Source: Climacteris rufus (lineage: Eukaryota > Chordata > Aves > Passeriformes > Climacteridae). From it: 64,000 bases of DNA. Positions 53,301 through 59,569 of the stretch are shown one piece after another; positions within the stretch are counted from its first letter, which is position 1, and every line of letters begins with the position of its first letter. The notes under the pieces are model-generated. The model was not told the DNA's origin and did no database searches. It saw only the letters and a list, made by a program, of their open reading frames with translations. The position numbers were made by a program, and so were the translations under genes. The stretch spans positions 52,404 through 116,403 of the forward strand of contig VZRZ01003225.1 in the NCBI GenBank assembly GCA_013398175.1. Direction: 5' to 3'.

Positions 53301-56300
53301 TGCGAGAAAGGCTGTAACCCAAGCCACAAAAACAGCACAAGGAGAAAAGAAAAGGGTATTGAGCGGCGGGACTGCTGCGGTCGCCGGCCAGCATAGACTG
53401 CTGGTTGTTAAGCGGGTGCCTCGCTTGCAAAGGCTGCCTTGATGAAGTGTGAGACAGCACTTACGGAGGGACGCGGGCAGGCATTCTCGCTCCATCTTCC
53501 GCTCACAGTGCCGCTCTTTATGTGCCTGACATTTGCTCGCTGGAAAGGCCCCTGAAGTCAGGGGGAAAGGAAAACATTGCCTGCAGCAGGGCCAGAGCTG
53601 TGCTGGGAGGAGTGCTGTGCCGTGCCGGGCTGGGCTGGGCCGGGCCGGGCTGGGATGCTCGTCTGTCCCGGCCTCACCACCCGCTCTTCCCCGGGGTGAC
53701 CCCTTCACCTCTCAGCAGCTCTCCGGCTGCCTTCCCCTGCCGGCACCGCCACTTCCTGCCAGGTGTGCTCAGCCTGGCTGCCTGCCTGTGACGCCCTGGC
53801 CATCCTGCCCGTTCCTGCTCCAAGGGCGGGCTGGCAGCACCGCCAGCTCTCCTAGCTGCTGCTGCTGCTGCTGCTGCTGCTGCGTGTCCCCTGGGGCTGC
53901 GTGGTAGTGGGGATGGTGACAGTGACAGCGCCAGCTCAGGGCCGGTCCTTTAGCCACCTGCTGCTGGGGTATGCAGTGCCCCAGGGACCGCTGCAGGATG
54001 GGGTGGGTGCAAGAAGATCTAAGGGCTGAAGGAGCTGGGAAAGGGCATCAGTGGTCAGTGTAGGGCACCTCGGGGTGCCTGGAGGCAGCTCTGTCCCCAG
54101 GGCGAGCATCATTGCCCCAGCAGTGAGCTGGGGCAGGAGACCAGGTTGATGTGGCCTGTTCCAGCCTGGGGGATAAGCTCCCCCTTTCCCTACCCTGGAT
54201 ACCAGCTGGAAGGGAACAGTTCAACCCCCTCCATCTATTCTCCTACAGACAGATCCTCTGCTGTTGGCAGAGGCCAGGTGAGCCTCTCTGGATCCCAAAG
54301 TGGATCTCTCCCTAGCCTGACTGACATGGCATGACCATGGGCAGAGGTGCCCAGCAAAGGTAGAGCAAGCCATGCCGGCCCCATTCCCGGGAGCATGCAC
54401 AAAGCTTGTGACAGGAGAGAGCACCAAGGGCAGCATGGCCACGAGGCACAGGAATGCACCAGCCATGGAGCCCTTCCCCTGCCCACCACGGCCTGCCACA
54501 GCACCACCAGGCTTTGTCCATGCCAGTGCCCCATGCCAGAGAGCCAGGCTGCCATTCCAGGTCTGCCACTCCACCACGCCGCTTCCGCAGAGCCTGCTGG
54601 CGGGGGCAGCCCGGGGAAGCCATGCCCCCCCTTGGCCCACACCCCTTGGCTCCCGCCCCGGCAGGAATTATTAAGTGTGCCCCTGTGGAGCATGTGCTGA
54701 GGCTGGCCACGGGAATGTGGGCAGATCTGACATACAAGCCACAGCAGCCAGGCTGTAATTTCCAAACAGGCCCCATTCGCTCTGTTTTCCAGTTAAAAAT
54801 ATATTAAAAAATAGGAATGTGGGATTTGTAGTGAAGAATGTTGGTAACCACTTGGAACGTCTGGTGTGATAATGAAAGGGTCAGTCCCCAGCTTTGAGCA
54901 CGACCGATTTAGACTCTGGTGCTTGGCACTGGTGCGGGGGCCCAGCATGATCCAGCCTGCCTGCAAACCCATCCTGGGCCAGGGATAGGTGATGCTTCTG
55001 TGTTGGTGGCATGGTGCTGGCCTGGGGGATGTGGCCTCCTGCTCATACTGTCAAGAGGACATTCACATTGCTGTCCCTTGTGGGCTCTTGAAAAGGGGGT
55101 CTGGGCAGGGATGGGTAAAGGCAGAATGCCTTGGAGATAGATGCTGTACCCTGCCCACCACTGAGCCCGCTGGGGTACAGTGCCACAGCAGAGCCCTGTG
55201 GGATGGGGGTCACTGAGCGTGGCTGCAGCCCAGCTCCCCCTGAGCTGCCCCTCCACCCTGCAGGGCTGTCAGTGAGCACGGCTGGCTCCCAGCACGAGGC
55301 TGGGCACCTGCCCCGCTTTGCTGGGCACTCCCCCCAGTCGCAGTTCAGGCTGTGCTGTGGAGCCTCCCGTGCCACTACCGCAGCCTTGACTCCCTCCTGA
55401 TACGGGGGCATCCCACTTGGCCTTGTGGCCAGGTAGTCATAACAGGCCAGACAAGCCATGCCAGCTCCCCAGGCATCACTCCCCAGTGCCGGGCGAGCCG
55501 TGTGCGGCAGCCTGGCCAGCACTCCCCCGGCTGCCACCTCTCTGCCCGTGCGGCTCCCCGCACCTCAGACACCATGTTTATCCTGGAGATGGGTAATCAG
55601 GGAAAAACAAGTCACCAGGGGCCAGGGCTGATGTTGCAGTGGGGAAAAGTTGTCTACAGCAGGGTTCAGCTTCGGAATGGAGCAGTGGGGCAAGAAGGAA
55701 GGGGAAAATCACCTGTAATCAGGGCTTGTCCCCCATCCAGCCCTTTTGGGGACACCTCGTTGTCCCTCTCAGCCTCCGGGGCCATCAGGTGGCCGGTGGC
55801 TGGCACAGCACGCTCTGCTCCCTGCTGAGTCATAGCTCTGCAGGGAAACGCTTCCAGCTCTGGTTATAACTCATTTCCCTCCGGGGCTGTGAAGCGCAGC
55901 CTCCCAGTCCCGCCGCGGGCCAGCTCCGGCCACCCCATGGCCCTGAGCCCGCGGGCTCCAGCCGCCGGGAAGGGCAGCGGCAGGAAGTGGCCGCTGACTC
56001 CCAAATTCCACCCTGGGCTTGCTGGAGCTGAGCCCTTCCCACAGGCGTGGGCAGCAGGTGCCCTGCACCTGCAGACCCCTGTGCCACCCCGGATGCCCAA
56101 TACCCCCGGGGCACTGGGCACCCTTCTCCCCGTGCCTCCCCAGGTGCCATCTCAGCGGGTTTGTGTGTGCTGCTCTTGGGGACACCGGGTGGTGGCAAGG
56201 ATGGTTTGCCCCATCCCCAGGGACACCATGGGGAAGGACATTGTGCTGACTCTGGGCAGCTGGGGCTTCGCACTGAGTGAGCAGCTGCCCTGCCCGATCC

Positions 56301-59215
56301 TTGCTTGAATGCTGTGAAGAGGAGCAGCCTGAGCAGCTGTGGGGCTCGGGGCACATCCCGGGTGCCATCCTGGATGGATTGGAGCAGAGAGGATTGGGCA
56401 GCACCCTACACCTGGATGCATAGCCTGCCCCATTGCCCTGGCATTCCCCAGAGACCAGATAGTGGCAGGGAGAGGAGGTGGGCACCGTAGTAGTGGCACT
56501 CAGTACTGGCTGTCTCTGCAGGGGACTCTCCTGCCCTCCTAGGGCACTGACCCACGCAGTGCTATCTAGTACACTTTGCTCACTTCACTGCCATTCCTGA
56601 CTTTCCTGGGAGCTGCTGTTTGCTTTTCTCTGAATTATGACTCCAGCTTGTGCCTTTGATCTGGGCTGTGTCGGCCACCCGTGACCAGCCCCTCTCCTGC
56701 CTTTGAAGTGCAGTCACCTTCCCAGCCTTGGATGCTGCTTTTGCAGCCCTGGGTGCAACCCCGGCTCAGTGGGGTGAGACACCCAGGGCAAGAGCATCCC
56801 TGGGGTGTCTGAAGTGCTCAGCATCCCTCCTCCTCTCTGGGACCATGTGATGAGCCAACACAGCTAACAGCTTGGAGGCTGGGCAATGGGGCATTTGAAG
56901 GTGTGCTTGCCCAGTGGCAAGCAATCCTAGGGATGCTGGCAAGATGCTGGCAGGATGCCGCAGCCAGAGCATCGCTCCCTCCTGTGGCAGTGGGCAGGGA
57001 CACAGGAGGTGACGTGTATAGCAGCTGGTCAAAAAGCAGATGCTGGTGCCATGCATATCCTGAAGCTAAGGGGCCTTTCACGCCTGTGACTCCAGCAGAA
57101 GAGATGAGACCTGCATGGAAAGTGTCTTTCTGGACACCGGCCAACCCATCCTGGCATCAGTCCTGTCCTCCCACCCTGTCTGGCAGGGAGCAGCAAGGAG
57201 GGCTCAGCCTACCCATTCTGCCACTGGGAAGCTGGGGTCAGGCTTTGGACTCTGGCCTTGAGTGGGTCTGAGCGTCCCCATCCCCTCCCCACTTTCCTGG
57301 CCCAGAGAGGATCCTACCTTATCTGTTACACTTTGTTCTCCTGCTGTCTGGGTGTGGAGTAGGGCAGAGATTAGTGTGCAGACCTTTGACACACACACAC
57401 ACACACACACACAGGGCCACACAACCAGCCGTGCGTGCACCCACAGCCATGCTCATCTGCACACTGCTGCACACACAGTCCCCATGCACGTCATGCTCAC
57501 CCTCACCTGCACTTGTACACCCACACTGTGCCCCACACACCCCCACAGCCACCCCCCACAAGGCACACATGCGTTTCCCCATCCCTGCACGTTTGTTTGC
57601 TCACTGTGAGCTGTGTTGTGTTCCCAGTGGAGTGTGGCGCTTCCCCAGCCTGCCAAGGTCTCTCATGTGCATCAGCACGGCTCAGCAGGCAAAGGTGGCA
57701 TCCCACTGGCAAGGGGTGCAGGCAGGAGGAGGGGGGCTTCCCTGTGTCAAGTCTGGAGGGAATAAAAACGTGTGCAGAGAGATGGGAGCTATTATGGCAG
57801 ACCAGGAGCAAACCTGGGCATCCCTCATCTCACTGTGACATCACCTTCGCTTGCTGCGGGGCCTGTGGAGATGCCTTGTGCTGCACAGAGACATGCTGGA
57901 GGCTGTGGTGGCAGGCAGGGTACAGGGTACAGGACAGGGTACCTGTCCCCACCTCTTGTTGAGGTCCTGTCCCTGCCCAGGGCTCGCTGTCCATGTGCTC
58001 AACCTGCATGCTACTCCACGTAGGGAAGCCACAGCCCTCCCGGGGCGATCTTATCTCTGGCATTTCATGAATGACCCAAAAGCCTCTGCAGTCTGGCTCT
58101 GAATGGGAAGGCAAGCCCCTGTCCAGAGCAGGTGTGTGGATGTGTGCATGTGTGTGTGTGTGTGTGTGTGTGCACAGCTGGGAGCAGCCACATCCCCCCT
58201 GATGCCAGAGCTGGCTGTTCCTGCAAGCTGTGCTGCAGTCCCTGGGGTGAAACAGATGCAGCCTGACAGGCGGTGGGAGGCACAGCCTCTTCCTTGCCCC
58301 ACAGCAACACCACGGCAGGGTGAGCTGGCAGGTCATTTCCTGGCAGGGTGATGGTGCCTCTACTCTCTCCCACAGACCCTGCCCCAGATCTGTGCTGCGG
58401 GAGAAGGGCAGGCATTTGCCTCTGCTCTGCAGCAGCTCTACACAGCAGTGACGCAGCAGGAGGCCAGGCAGGCTCGGAAGCGGCATTGCTCGGGTGAGGA
58501 TCTCCCTGGCTGTGGGATAGGAGCCTGTGAAGCAGCCATCCCCTCTGCTGCTGAGTCCCATGTCCAGGGGGAAGGGGTGTGTGGCCCCGGCTGCAGCTCA
58601 CTCCATGCAGCAGTCTCCCCGTTTGCTTTCCCCCTGTGGGCTGAGCTCCCCATCCAAGCACAATTCCTGGAATGGGTTTGGGCAATGCCCCATGCTCTCT
58701 TATCTCATTCCCAAACTGGATCTTTTTCTGCTGCTACCAGAGGACGACGTGGACCCCGTACCCACTGCAGAAACCACAGAGCACTGCCATCCACCTCCTT
58801 CATCACAGGAGGATGAAACCACATCTTCCAGCGAGAGAACCACAGTGAGTGCAGCTCTAGGAACAGCCTCTCTGTACCAGTGGCAGGATGGGGCCCACGC
58901 CTGCTTTCCCTCCTCTCATCCAAGCACCGTGCCCCTCCAGGATGGGCTGGGGGTCTCAGCTTGGTTCCTAGCCCATCCTGCCCCATGCACCCTGACTGGG
59001 GACTGTTTGATTACACGTGTGTGTGTTTTGCACTCCCACAACAGAGGTGATGGGAATGTCACTGCTTGCACACTTGCACCCATCCTGTGTGACCCCCTGA
59101 GGTGGAACTGACACTGCCTCCTCTTTGTTTCCAGCCAGCCTCCTCCCCAGCTCAGAAGCCCCGGCTGCCTGTGGCCAAGACAAAGCCAAAGAAGGCAAAA
59201 GGGCTCTTCAGCTGA
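17326..59215 (+). CDS. NHEJ1: NHEJ1 (XLF/Cernunnos), non-homologous end-joining factor
   Basis: Seven coding exons join in phase: 17326-17511, 18391-18600, 20925-21063, 22494-22552, 58376-58493, 58741-58844, 59135-59215 (stop TGA). They give 298 residues, against 299 in human. XLF bridges XRCC4-DNA ligase IV filaments at double-strand breaks in the nucleus. The head domain (residues about 1-135) carries [10 protein letters not shown], with Leu117 matching human Leu115 of the XRCC4 interface, and QRSK, with Arg60 matching human Arg57. The coiled-coil stalk follows ([20 protein letters not shown] and onwards). The low-complexity tail ends in KKAKGLFS, the Ku-binding motif at the C-terminus. The ATG is the first base of its exon, so the 5' UTR is spliced. 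Introns include 18601-20924, which holds a CR1 copy, and 22553-58375, a 35.8 kb intron that probably carries IHH enhancers. Confidence 0.97.
18866..19347 (+). mobile_element. CR1 LINE, 5'-truncated 3' end copy
   Basis: About 480 bases resemble the 3' part of avian CR1 elements. Recognisable landmarks are the ATAAGAAAGACCTATTAGAG-like start, GTGATAGGACAAGGGGAA, GGAACCAGTTGCCCAGAGAA, CATCCCTGGAAGTCTTGAAG and GGTCTCTTCCAACCCAAAC, ending at TTCTATGATTCTGTG, the characteristic short CR1 tail. It lies sense in the second coding intron of NHEJ1. It is diverged and non-functional. Its presence supports a sauropsid, most probably avian, source. Confidence 0.9.
19400..19720. promoter_or_regulatory. Intronic CpG island with CTCF-like core
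   Basis: A sharply bounded GC- and CpG-rich block of about 320 bases lies just after the CR1 copy in an NHEJ1 intron. It contains GCAGCAGAGGGCGC at 19583-19596, which fits the CTCF core consensus at 13 of 14 positions in my reading. One unresolved N is at 19605. A minus-strand open frame crosses the block but matches no family I recognise. Confidence 0.4.
23044..23085 (+). repeat. 22-bp tandem duplication
   Basis: AGACATATGCTCTCTGGAGA is repeated twice, head to tail, with a 22-base period at 23044 and 23066. The copies are identical over 20 bases, so the duplication is recent compared with its surroundings. Confidence 0.85.
23400..24180 (+). mobile_element. Old CR1/L2-like LINE ORF2 fragment (endonuclease end)
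   Basis: A/T-rich sequence of about 780 bases has the coding look of a non-LTR retrotransposon. One frame (23479 onward) reads [14 protein letters not shown], the conserved C-terminal GTSDH motif of the apurinic-type endonuclease. Further on another frame gives [20 protein letters not shown], the typical linker that follows. Frameshifts and stops show it is dead. It is 5'- and 3'-truncated, and the edges are approximate. Confidence 0.72.
24765..24803 (+). other. Possible 39-base alternative NHEJ1 exon
   Basis: A strong pyrimidine tract and acceptor (CTCCTCTCTTCTTGCAG) are followed by 39 stop-free bases and a GTATTT donor. The piece is exactly 13 codons and in phase 0, matching the flanking NHEJ1 exons, so its inclusion would insert 13 residues just after the coiled coil. 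It could equally be a chance pseudo-exon. Confidence 0.25.
26230..26520. promoter_or_regulatory. Intronic CpG-rich block with full CRE
   Basis: This is a CpG-rich stretch of about 290 bases in the giant intron, containing GGCACGCGGGGGCGGCCGC and, at 26503-26510, the full palindromic cAMP-response element TGACGTCA. It does not align with an exon of any gene I recognise. It may be an intronic promoter or enhancer. Confidence 0.35.
26880..26975. promoter_or_regulatory. Candidate conserved non-coding element
   Basis: An AT-rich core, GTTTTTAATTAGTGCAAGG, is flanked by a small AGCTGC/GCAGCT hairpin (26912-26929). It contains a homeodomain TAATTA site. Its composition contrasts with the GC-rich intron around it. 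Confidence 0.3.
29563..29584 (+). repeat. (TG)n microsatellite
   Basis: Imperfect TG dinucleotide run of about 22 bases inside an AT-richer stretch (29380-29620). Confidence 0.9.
30510..30710. promoter_or_regulatory. Candidate enhancer: RUNX site plus three TTAATG words
   Basis: A compact AT-rich block holds GAAATATAGTTTTCCTTTCG and GCTTATTTTTATACAGAAC. These are followed by AACCACA at 30666-30672 (a RUNX consensus on the minus strand) and TTAATG at 30681, 30693 and 30701. No coding potential is seen. Enhancer function is inferred from motif density and position in the NHEJ1 intron. Confidence 0.38.
31595..31741 (+). repeat. 20-bp minisatellite, about 7 copies
   Basis: A 20-base unit close to GACCATGCTGAGGAAGGGAT repeats exactly in register at 31595, 31615, 31635, 31655, 31675, 31695 and 31715, with a partial eighth copy at 31735. 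Copies differ by a few bases each, so it is an old array. Confidence 0.9.
32380..32860. promoter_or_regulatory. Candidate conserved non-coding element with poly(A) core
   Basis: This is an AT-rich interval with TAAATATATGTTCACGC, ATTAAAAGGCTGATG, CATACCGTATAAAATTAG and AATAGACTATTAAAAAAATT. It is interrupted by an A17 tract and A-rich run at 32568-32618. It could be regulatory, or partly an old retroposon tail; no element body is recognisable upstream. Confidence 0.3.
32945..33065. promoter_or_regulatory. Strong candidate conserved enhancer core (homeodomain-rich)
   Basis: Sharply bounded AT-rich block between GC-rich flanks. It contains TTAAATTTAGCCACATAATG, the palindrome GTAATTAC (33018-33025), and TTATAAATTTTATTTTT (33034-33050). 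The last has the TTTTAT-type cores bound by posterior HOX and CDX proteins. No open frame is meaningful. This is one of the best-looking conserved non-coding candidates in the intron. Confidence 0.42.
33726..33739. promoter_or_regulatory. Inverted GATA site pair
   Basis: TTATCATCCGATAA has two GATA cores in opposite orientation with a 4-base spacer, in CpG-bearing sequence. It is a plausible GATA-factor site and a short motif only. Confidence 0.3.
35060..35345. promoter_or_regulatory. Candidate conserved non-coding element
   Basis: AT-rich block with TATTTACATACGTCATG, GATCTATAATTCTTATGGC, TTTTATTCTTC and GTTTAAATCTCC, then AAAATAAACTG. It has homeodomain- and forkhead-type words, and no coding frame or repeat family can be recognised. 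The AATAAA at about 35251 lacks any associated gene. Confidence 0.38.
35905..36240. promoter_or_regulatory. Candidate conserved element, partly interrupted by poly(T)
   Basis: It contains TAAAATACATTCATTAAAAG, CTGTAATTAAACTCAATC, GAATACAACAATGTGACTGC and CTATAAATACTTTACTATG. The first two are homeodomain-like and ACAATG is SOX-like. A T24 tract at 36170-36193 follows, then ATTAGTGCTACATAATATAG. The unusual, non-repetitive AT-rich text on both sides of the tract suggests constrained sequence. Confidence 0.4.
37140..37290. promoter_or_regulatory. Candidate conserved element with POU-like palindrome
   Basis: It contains CATGAATATTCATG at 37229-37242, a perfect 14-base palindrome resembling paired POU-factor sites (ATGAATATTCAT). 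A second TCCATATTCATG follows about 30 bases later. Flanks are GC-rich. Confidence 0.35.
37850..38060. promoter_or_regulatory. Intronic CpG-rich block beside minisatellite
   Basis: CpG-rich stretch with GGCGCGGAGAGGTGGCCGCG and a run of CGG repeats immediately left of the 21-bp array. It could be a CpG-island-type regulatory element; no transcript start or exon can be assigned. Confidence 0.3.
38055..38440 (+). repeat. 21-bp GC-rich minisatellite, about 14 clear copies
   Basis: A unit close to CTCCTGCATCCCGGGCACTGC recurs every 21 bases from about 38,057 to 38,350, then decays into looser TGCATCTC units to about 38,440. Neighbouring units alternate between GCACCTC- and GCCTCCT- versions, suggesting a 42-base higher-order period. 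Because 21 is divisible by three, several frames on both strands stay open through it; those frames are not genes. Confidence 0.93.
38925..39035. promoter_or_regulatory. Candidate conserved non-coding element
   Basis: AT-rich island with CATCATTTATTGCTTAC, a forkhead-type TGTTTAT (38973-38979), and ATAGATTAGAAATTTGAC. No repeat or coding match is recognised. Confidence 0.33.
39380..39540. promoter_or_regulatory. Candidate conserved element with hairpin and TCCATATA cluster
   Basis: It begins with an ACGGCTC/GAGCCGT hairpin (39386-39404, 5-base loop). It continues through CTAATTTCATAG, three close TCCATATA-type words, and GTTTTATGGGC and CGTTTTACAG, which resemble HOX13-type TTTTAT/TTTTAC cores. 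The motif assignment is inference. Confidence 0.35.
40670..40960. promoter_or_regulatory. Candidate conserved non-coding element
   Basis: Segment with CTATTTTCTTGAACAGG, AACCATTTGTGGC, CTATTTTCTGTGCTGTTTAC, GGCTTGTAAATGG and, further on, GGCCTTTATCACAGCC. It is less sharply bounded than the other islands. Short open frames crossing it match nothing. Confidence 0.28.
41870..42280. promoter_or_regulatory. Strong candidate conserved enhancer core
   Basis: About 400 bases of distinctive AT-leaning sequence: TCTAATGAGGCTCTAATTGG, GTGATTAAGC, TTTTTTTAATATGGCAG, TGTTAATTATAGATG (TAATTA at 42156-42161), TCAAAGG (42191-42197, TCF/LEF-like) and GTTTTAACAGTGTTTTACATC. No coding match. It is among the most CNE-like stretches in the intron by eye. 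Confidence 0.43.
43605..43735. promoter_or_regulatory. Candidate enhancer with RUNX and TTTATAAA sites
   Basis: TGTGGTC at 43617-43623 fits the RUNX consensus. TTTATAAA at 43631-43638 is a palindromic A/T site, followed by GGTAAATATATTGGC and GTTTAATTTTAACTTAAC. It precedes a TG microsatellite (43743-43776). Confidence 0.37.
43743..43776 (+). repeat. (TG)n microsatellite
   Basis: Imperfect TG run interrupted once by CATGTA. Confidence 0.9.
44975..45155. promoter_or_regulatory. Candidate conserved element with full CRE
   Basis: The full cAMP-response palindrome TGACGTCA is at 44982-44989. About 100 bases on comes CTAACTTATAAACTTTAATGG and CAGTTTAAAAGG, then TTAGGTTTTTAATTTGG. The combination of a CRE with A/T-rich homeodomain words in GC-rich surroundings suggests regulation. 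Confidence 0.36.
46233..46251. other. Short inverted repeat
   Basis: AGATGCTC and GAGCATCT form 8-base arms around CTA. It is too short for a confident functional call. Confidence 0.4.
49050..49395. promoter_or_regulatory. Strong candidate conserved enhancer with PBX-MEIS site
   Basis: Distinctive sequence with CTCCTTTGATGAGCAGGGC, TTAAATATATATTTGGC, AGAAATATCAAGGAATTTTTC and a T-rich tract. It ends in TGATTGACAG at 49370-49379, the consensus PBX-MEIS heterodimer site. No coding match. HOX/PBX/MEIS control fits limb and axial IHH enhancers, but that link is inference. Confidence 0.43.
50502..50533. repeat. C-homopolymer tract containing a 7-base N gap
   Basis: A run of 18 C, then 7 N (50520-50526), then 7 C. 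The gap is an unresolved homopolymer length, so its true size is unknown. Confidence 0.95.
51307..51440 (+). repeat. About 42-bp tandem repeat, 3 copies
   Basis: Units containing GGGACACCTGGGCACCTGG and CAGCTGGGCACTGCC-like text repeat about three times with small length differences (about 40-46 bases). GC-rich, moderately diverged. Confidence 0.8.
52210..52435 (+). repeat. About 45-bp decayed tandem repeat, about 5 copies
   Basis: Units built around CCTACAATAATAAGCCTGGATGA followed by a TTCCTGAGCAG-like end recur at intervals of about 43-50 bases. They are recognisable by the repeated ACAATAATAA/ACAATAACA core. Old and diverged. Confidence 0.78.
53270..53570. promoter_or_regulatory. Candidate conserved non-coding element
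   Basis: Mixed-composition stretch with GAAAGGCTGTAACCCAAGCC, GGTATTGAGCGGCGGG, CTGGTTGTTAAGCGGG, CTTGCAAAGGCTGCCTTGATG and GCTCTTTATGTGCCTGAC. It is unlike the surrounding purely GC-rich text. Short open frames crossing it match nothing. Confidence 0.3.
53627..53654 (+). other. Potential G-quadruplex
   Basis: Six GGG runs are each separated by two bases (CT or CC), the tightest quadruplex-type pattern in the window. Confidence 0.6.
53855..53883 (+). repeat. (GCT)n trinucleotide repeat
   Basis: Uninterrupted GCT run of 29 bases, almost ten copies, in non-coding intron. Confidence 0.95.
54655..54930. promoter_or_regulatory. Strong candidate conserved enhancer with two TEAD-like sites
   Basis: The word GGAATGTGGG occurs twice, at 54712-54721 and 54814-54823; GGAATG is the TEAD core. 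Between and around them are CTGTAATTTCCAAACAGG, AGTTAAAAATATATTAAAAA, TGGTAACCACTTGG and GTGTGATAATGAAAGG. It is a sharply AT-rich island in GC-rich intron with no coding match. Confidence 0.42.
57389..57413 (+). repeat. (AC)n microsatellite
   Basis: Pure AC run of 25 bases, followed by about 150 bases of loosely CA-rich sequence. Confidence 0.95.
58149..58172 (+). repeat. (TG)n microsatellite
   Basis: Pure TG run of 24 bases in the NHEJ1 giant intron, about 200 bases before the next exon. Long GT repeats near exons can influence splicing. Confidence 0.95.
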
Positions 59216-59563
59216 AAGGCTGCTGCCACCCCTGCCAAGGGTCTCTGCTCCCTGCAGCATCCAAGACAGGGAGTGCAGAGCACCCACGCATCCTCTACCT
59301 CTTCTGCATCTACTGGTGGACCCTGCCCAGGTCATGGTCCCCTTCCAAGATGTCTCCAGCTGGGGAGATGGAGCTCCTACCTTCAACAGTGTCTCAGGAA
59401 ACAGCTTTTCTAACTCTTCCCTGGTGCAGAGCTTGCCCGGGCTTCCTGTCATGGCAGAGCCAGTGCTGGACCTGGGAGAAGTGGCAGGGATGCTGCCAGT
59501 GGGTGTGGGACAGCTGGGGCTCGGGCAGAGCTGTGGGGTTTGGCTGGTCTCATATGGGTTTTC

Positions 59564-59569
59564 AATAAA
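59564..59569 (+). terminator. NHEJ1 poly(A) signal
   Basis: A canonical AATAAA occurs 349 bases after the NHEJ1 stop codon and is followed by GGGCTGTGTCTGGGTGAG, a G/T-rich downstream element. This implies a short 3' UTR. Confidence 0.8.

Larger units (their letters stand above)
22553..58375 (+). other. Giant NHEJ1 intron, probable IHH regulatory landscape
   Basis: This 35,823-base intron separates the exon ending ...NFMAE from the exon beginning [12 protein letters not shown] find no protein gene in it. It is mostly GC-rich with short AT-rich islands, listed separately, and it also contains old LINE sequence, minisatellites and microsatellites. In mammals the large NHEJ1 intron contains a cluster of Indian hedgehog enhancers, and IHH is the next gene in this orientation. 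That the same holds here is inference from synteny and composition. Confidence 0.8.

Noticed and set aside
52818..53708. Minus-strand open frame of 296 codons
   Set aside because: It overlaps a candidate non-coding element and a G-rich tract. No family resemblance.
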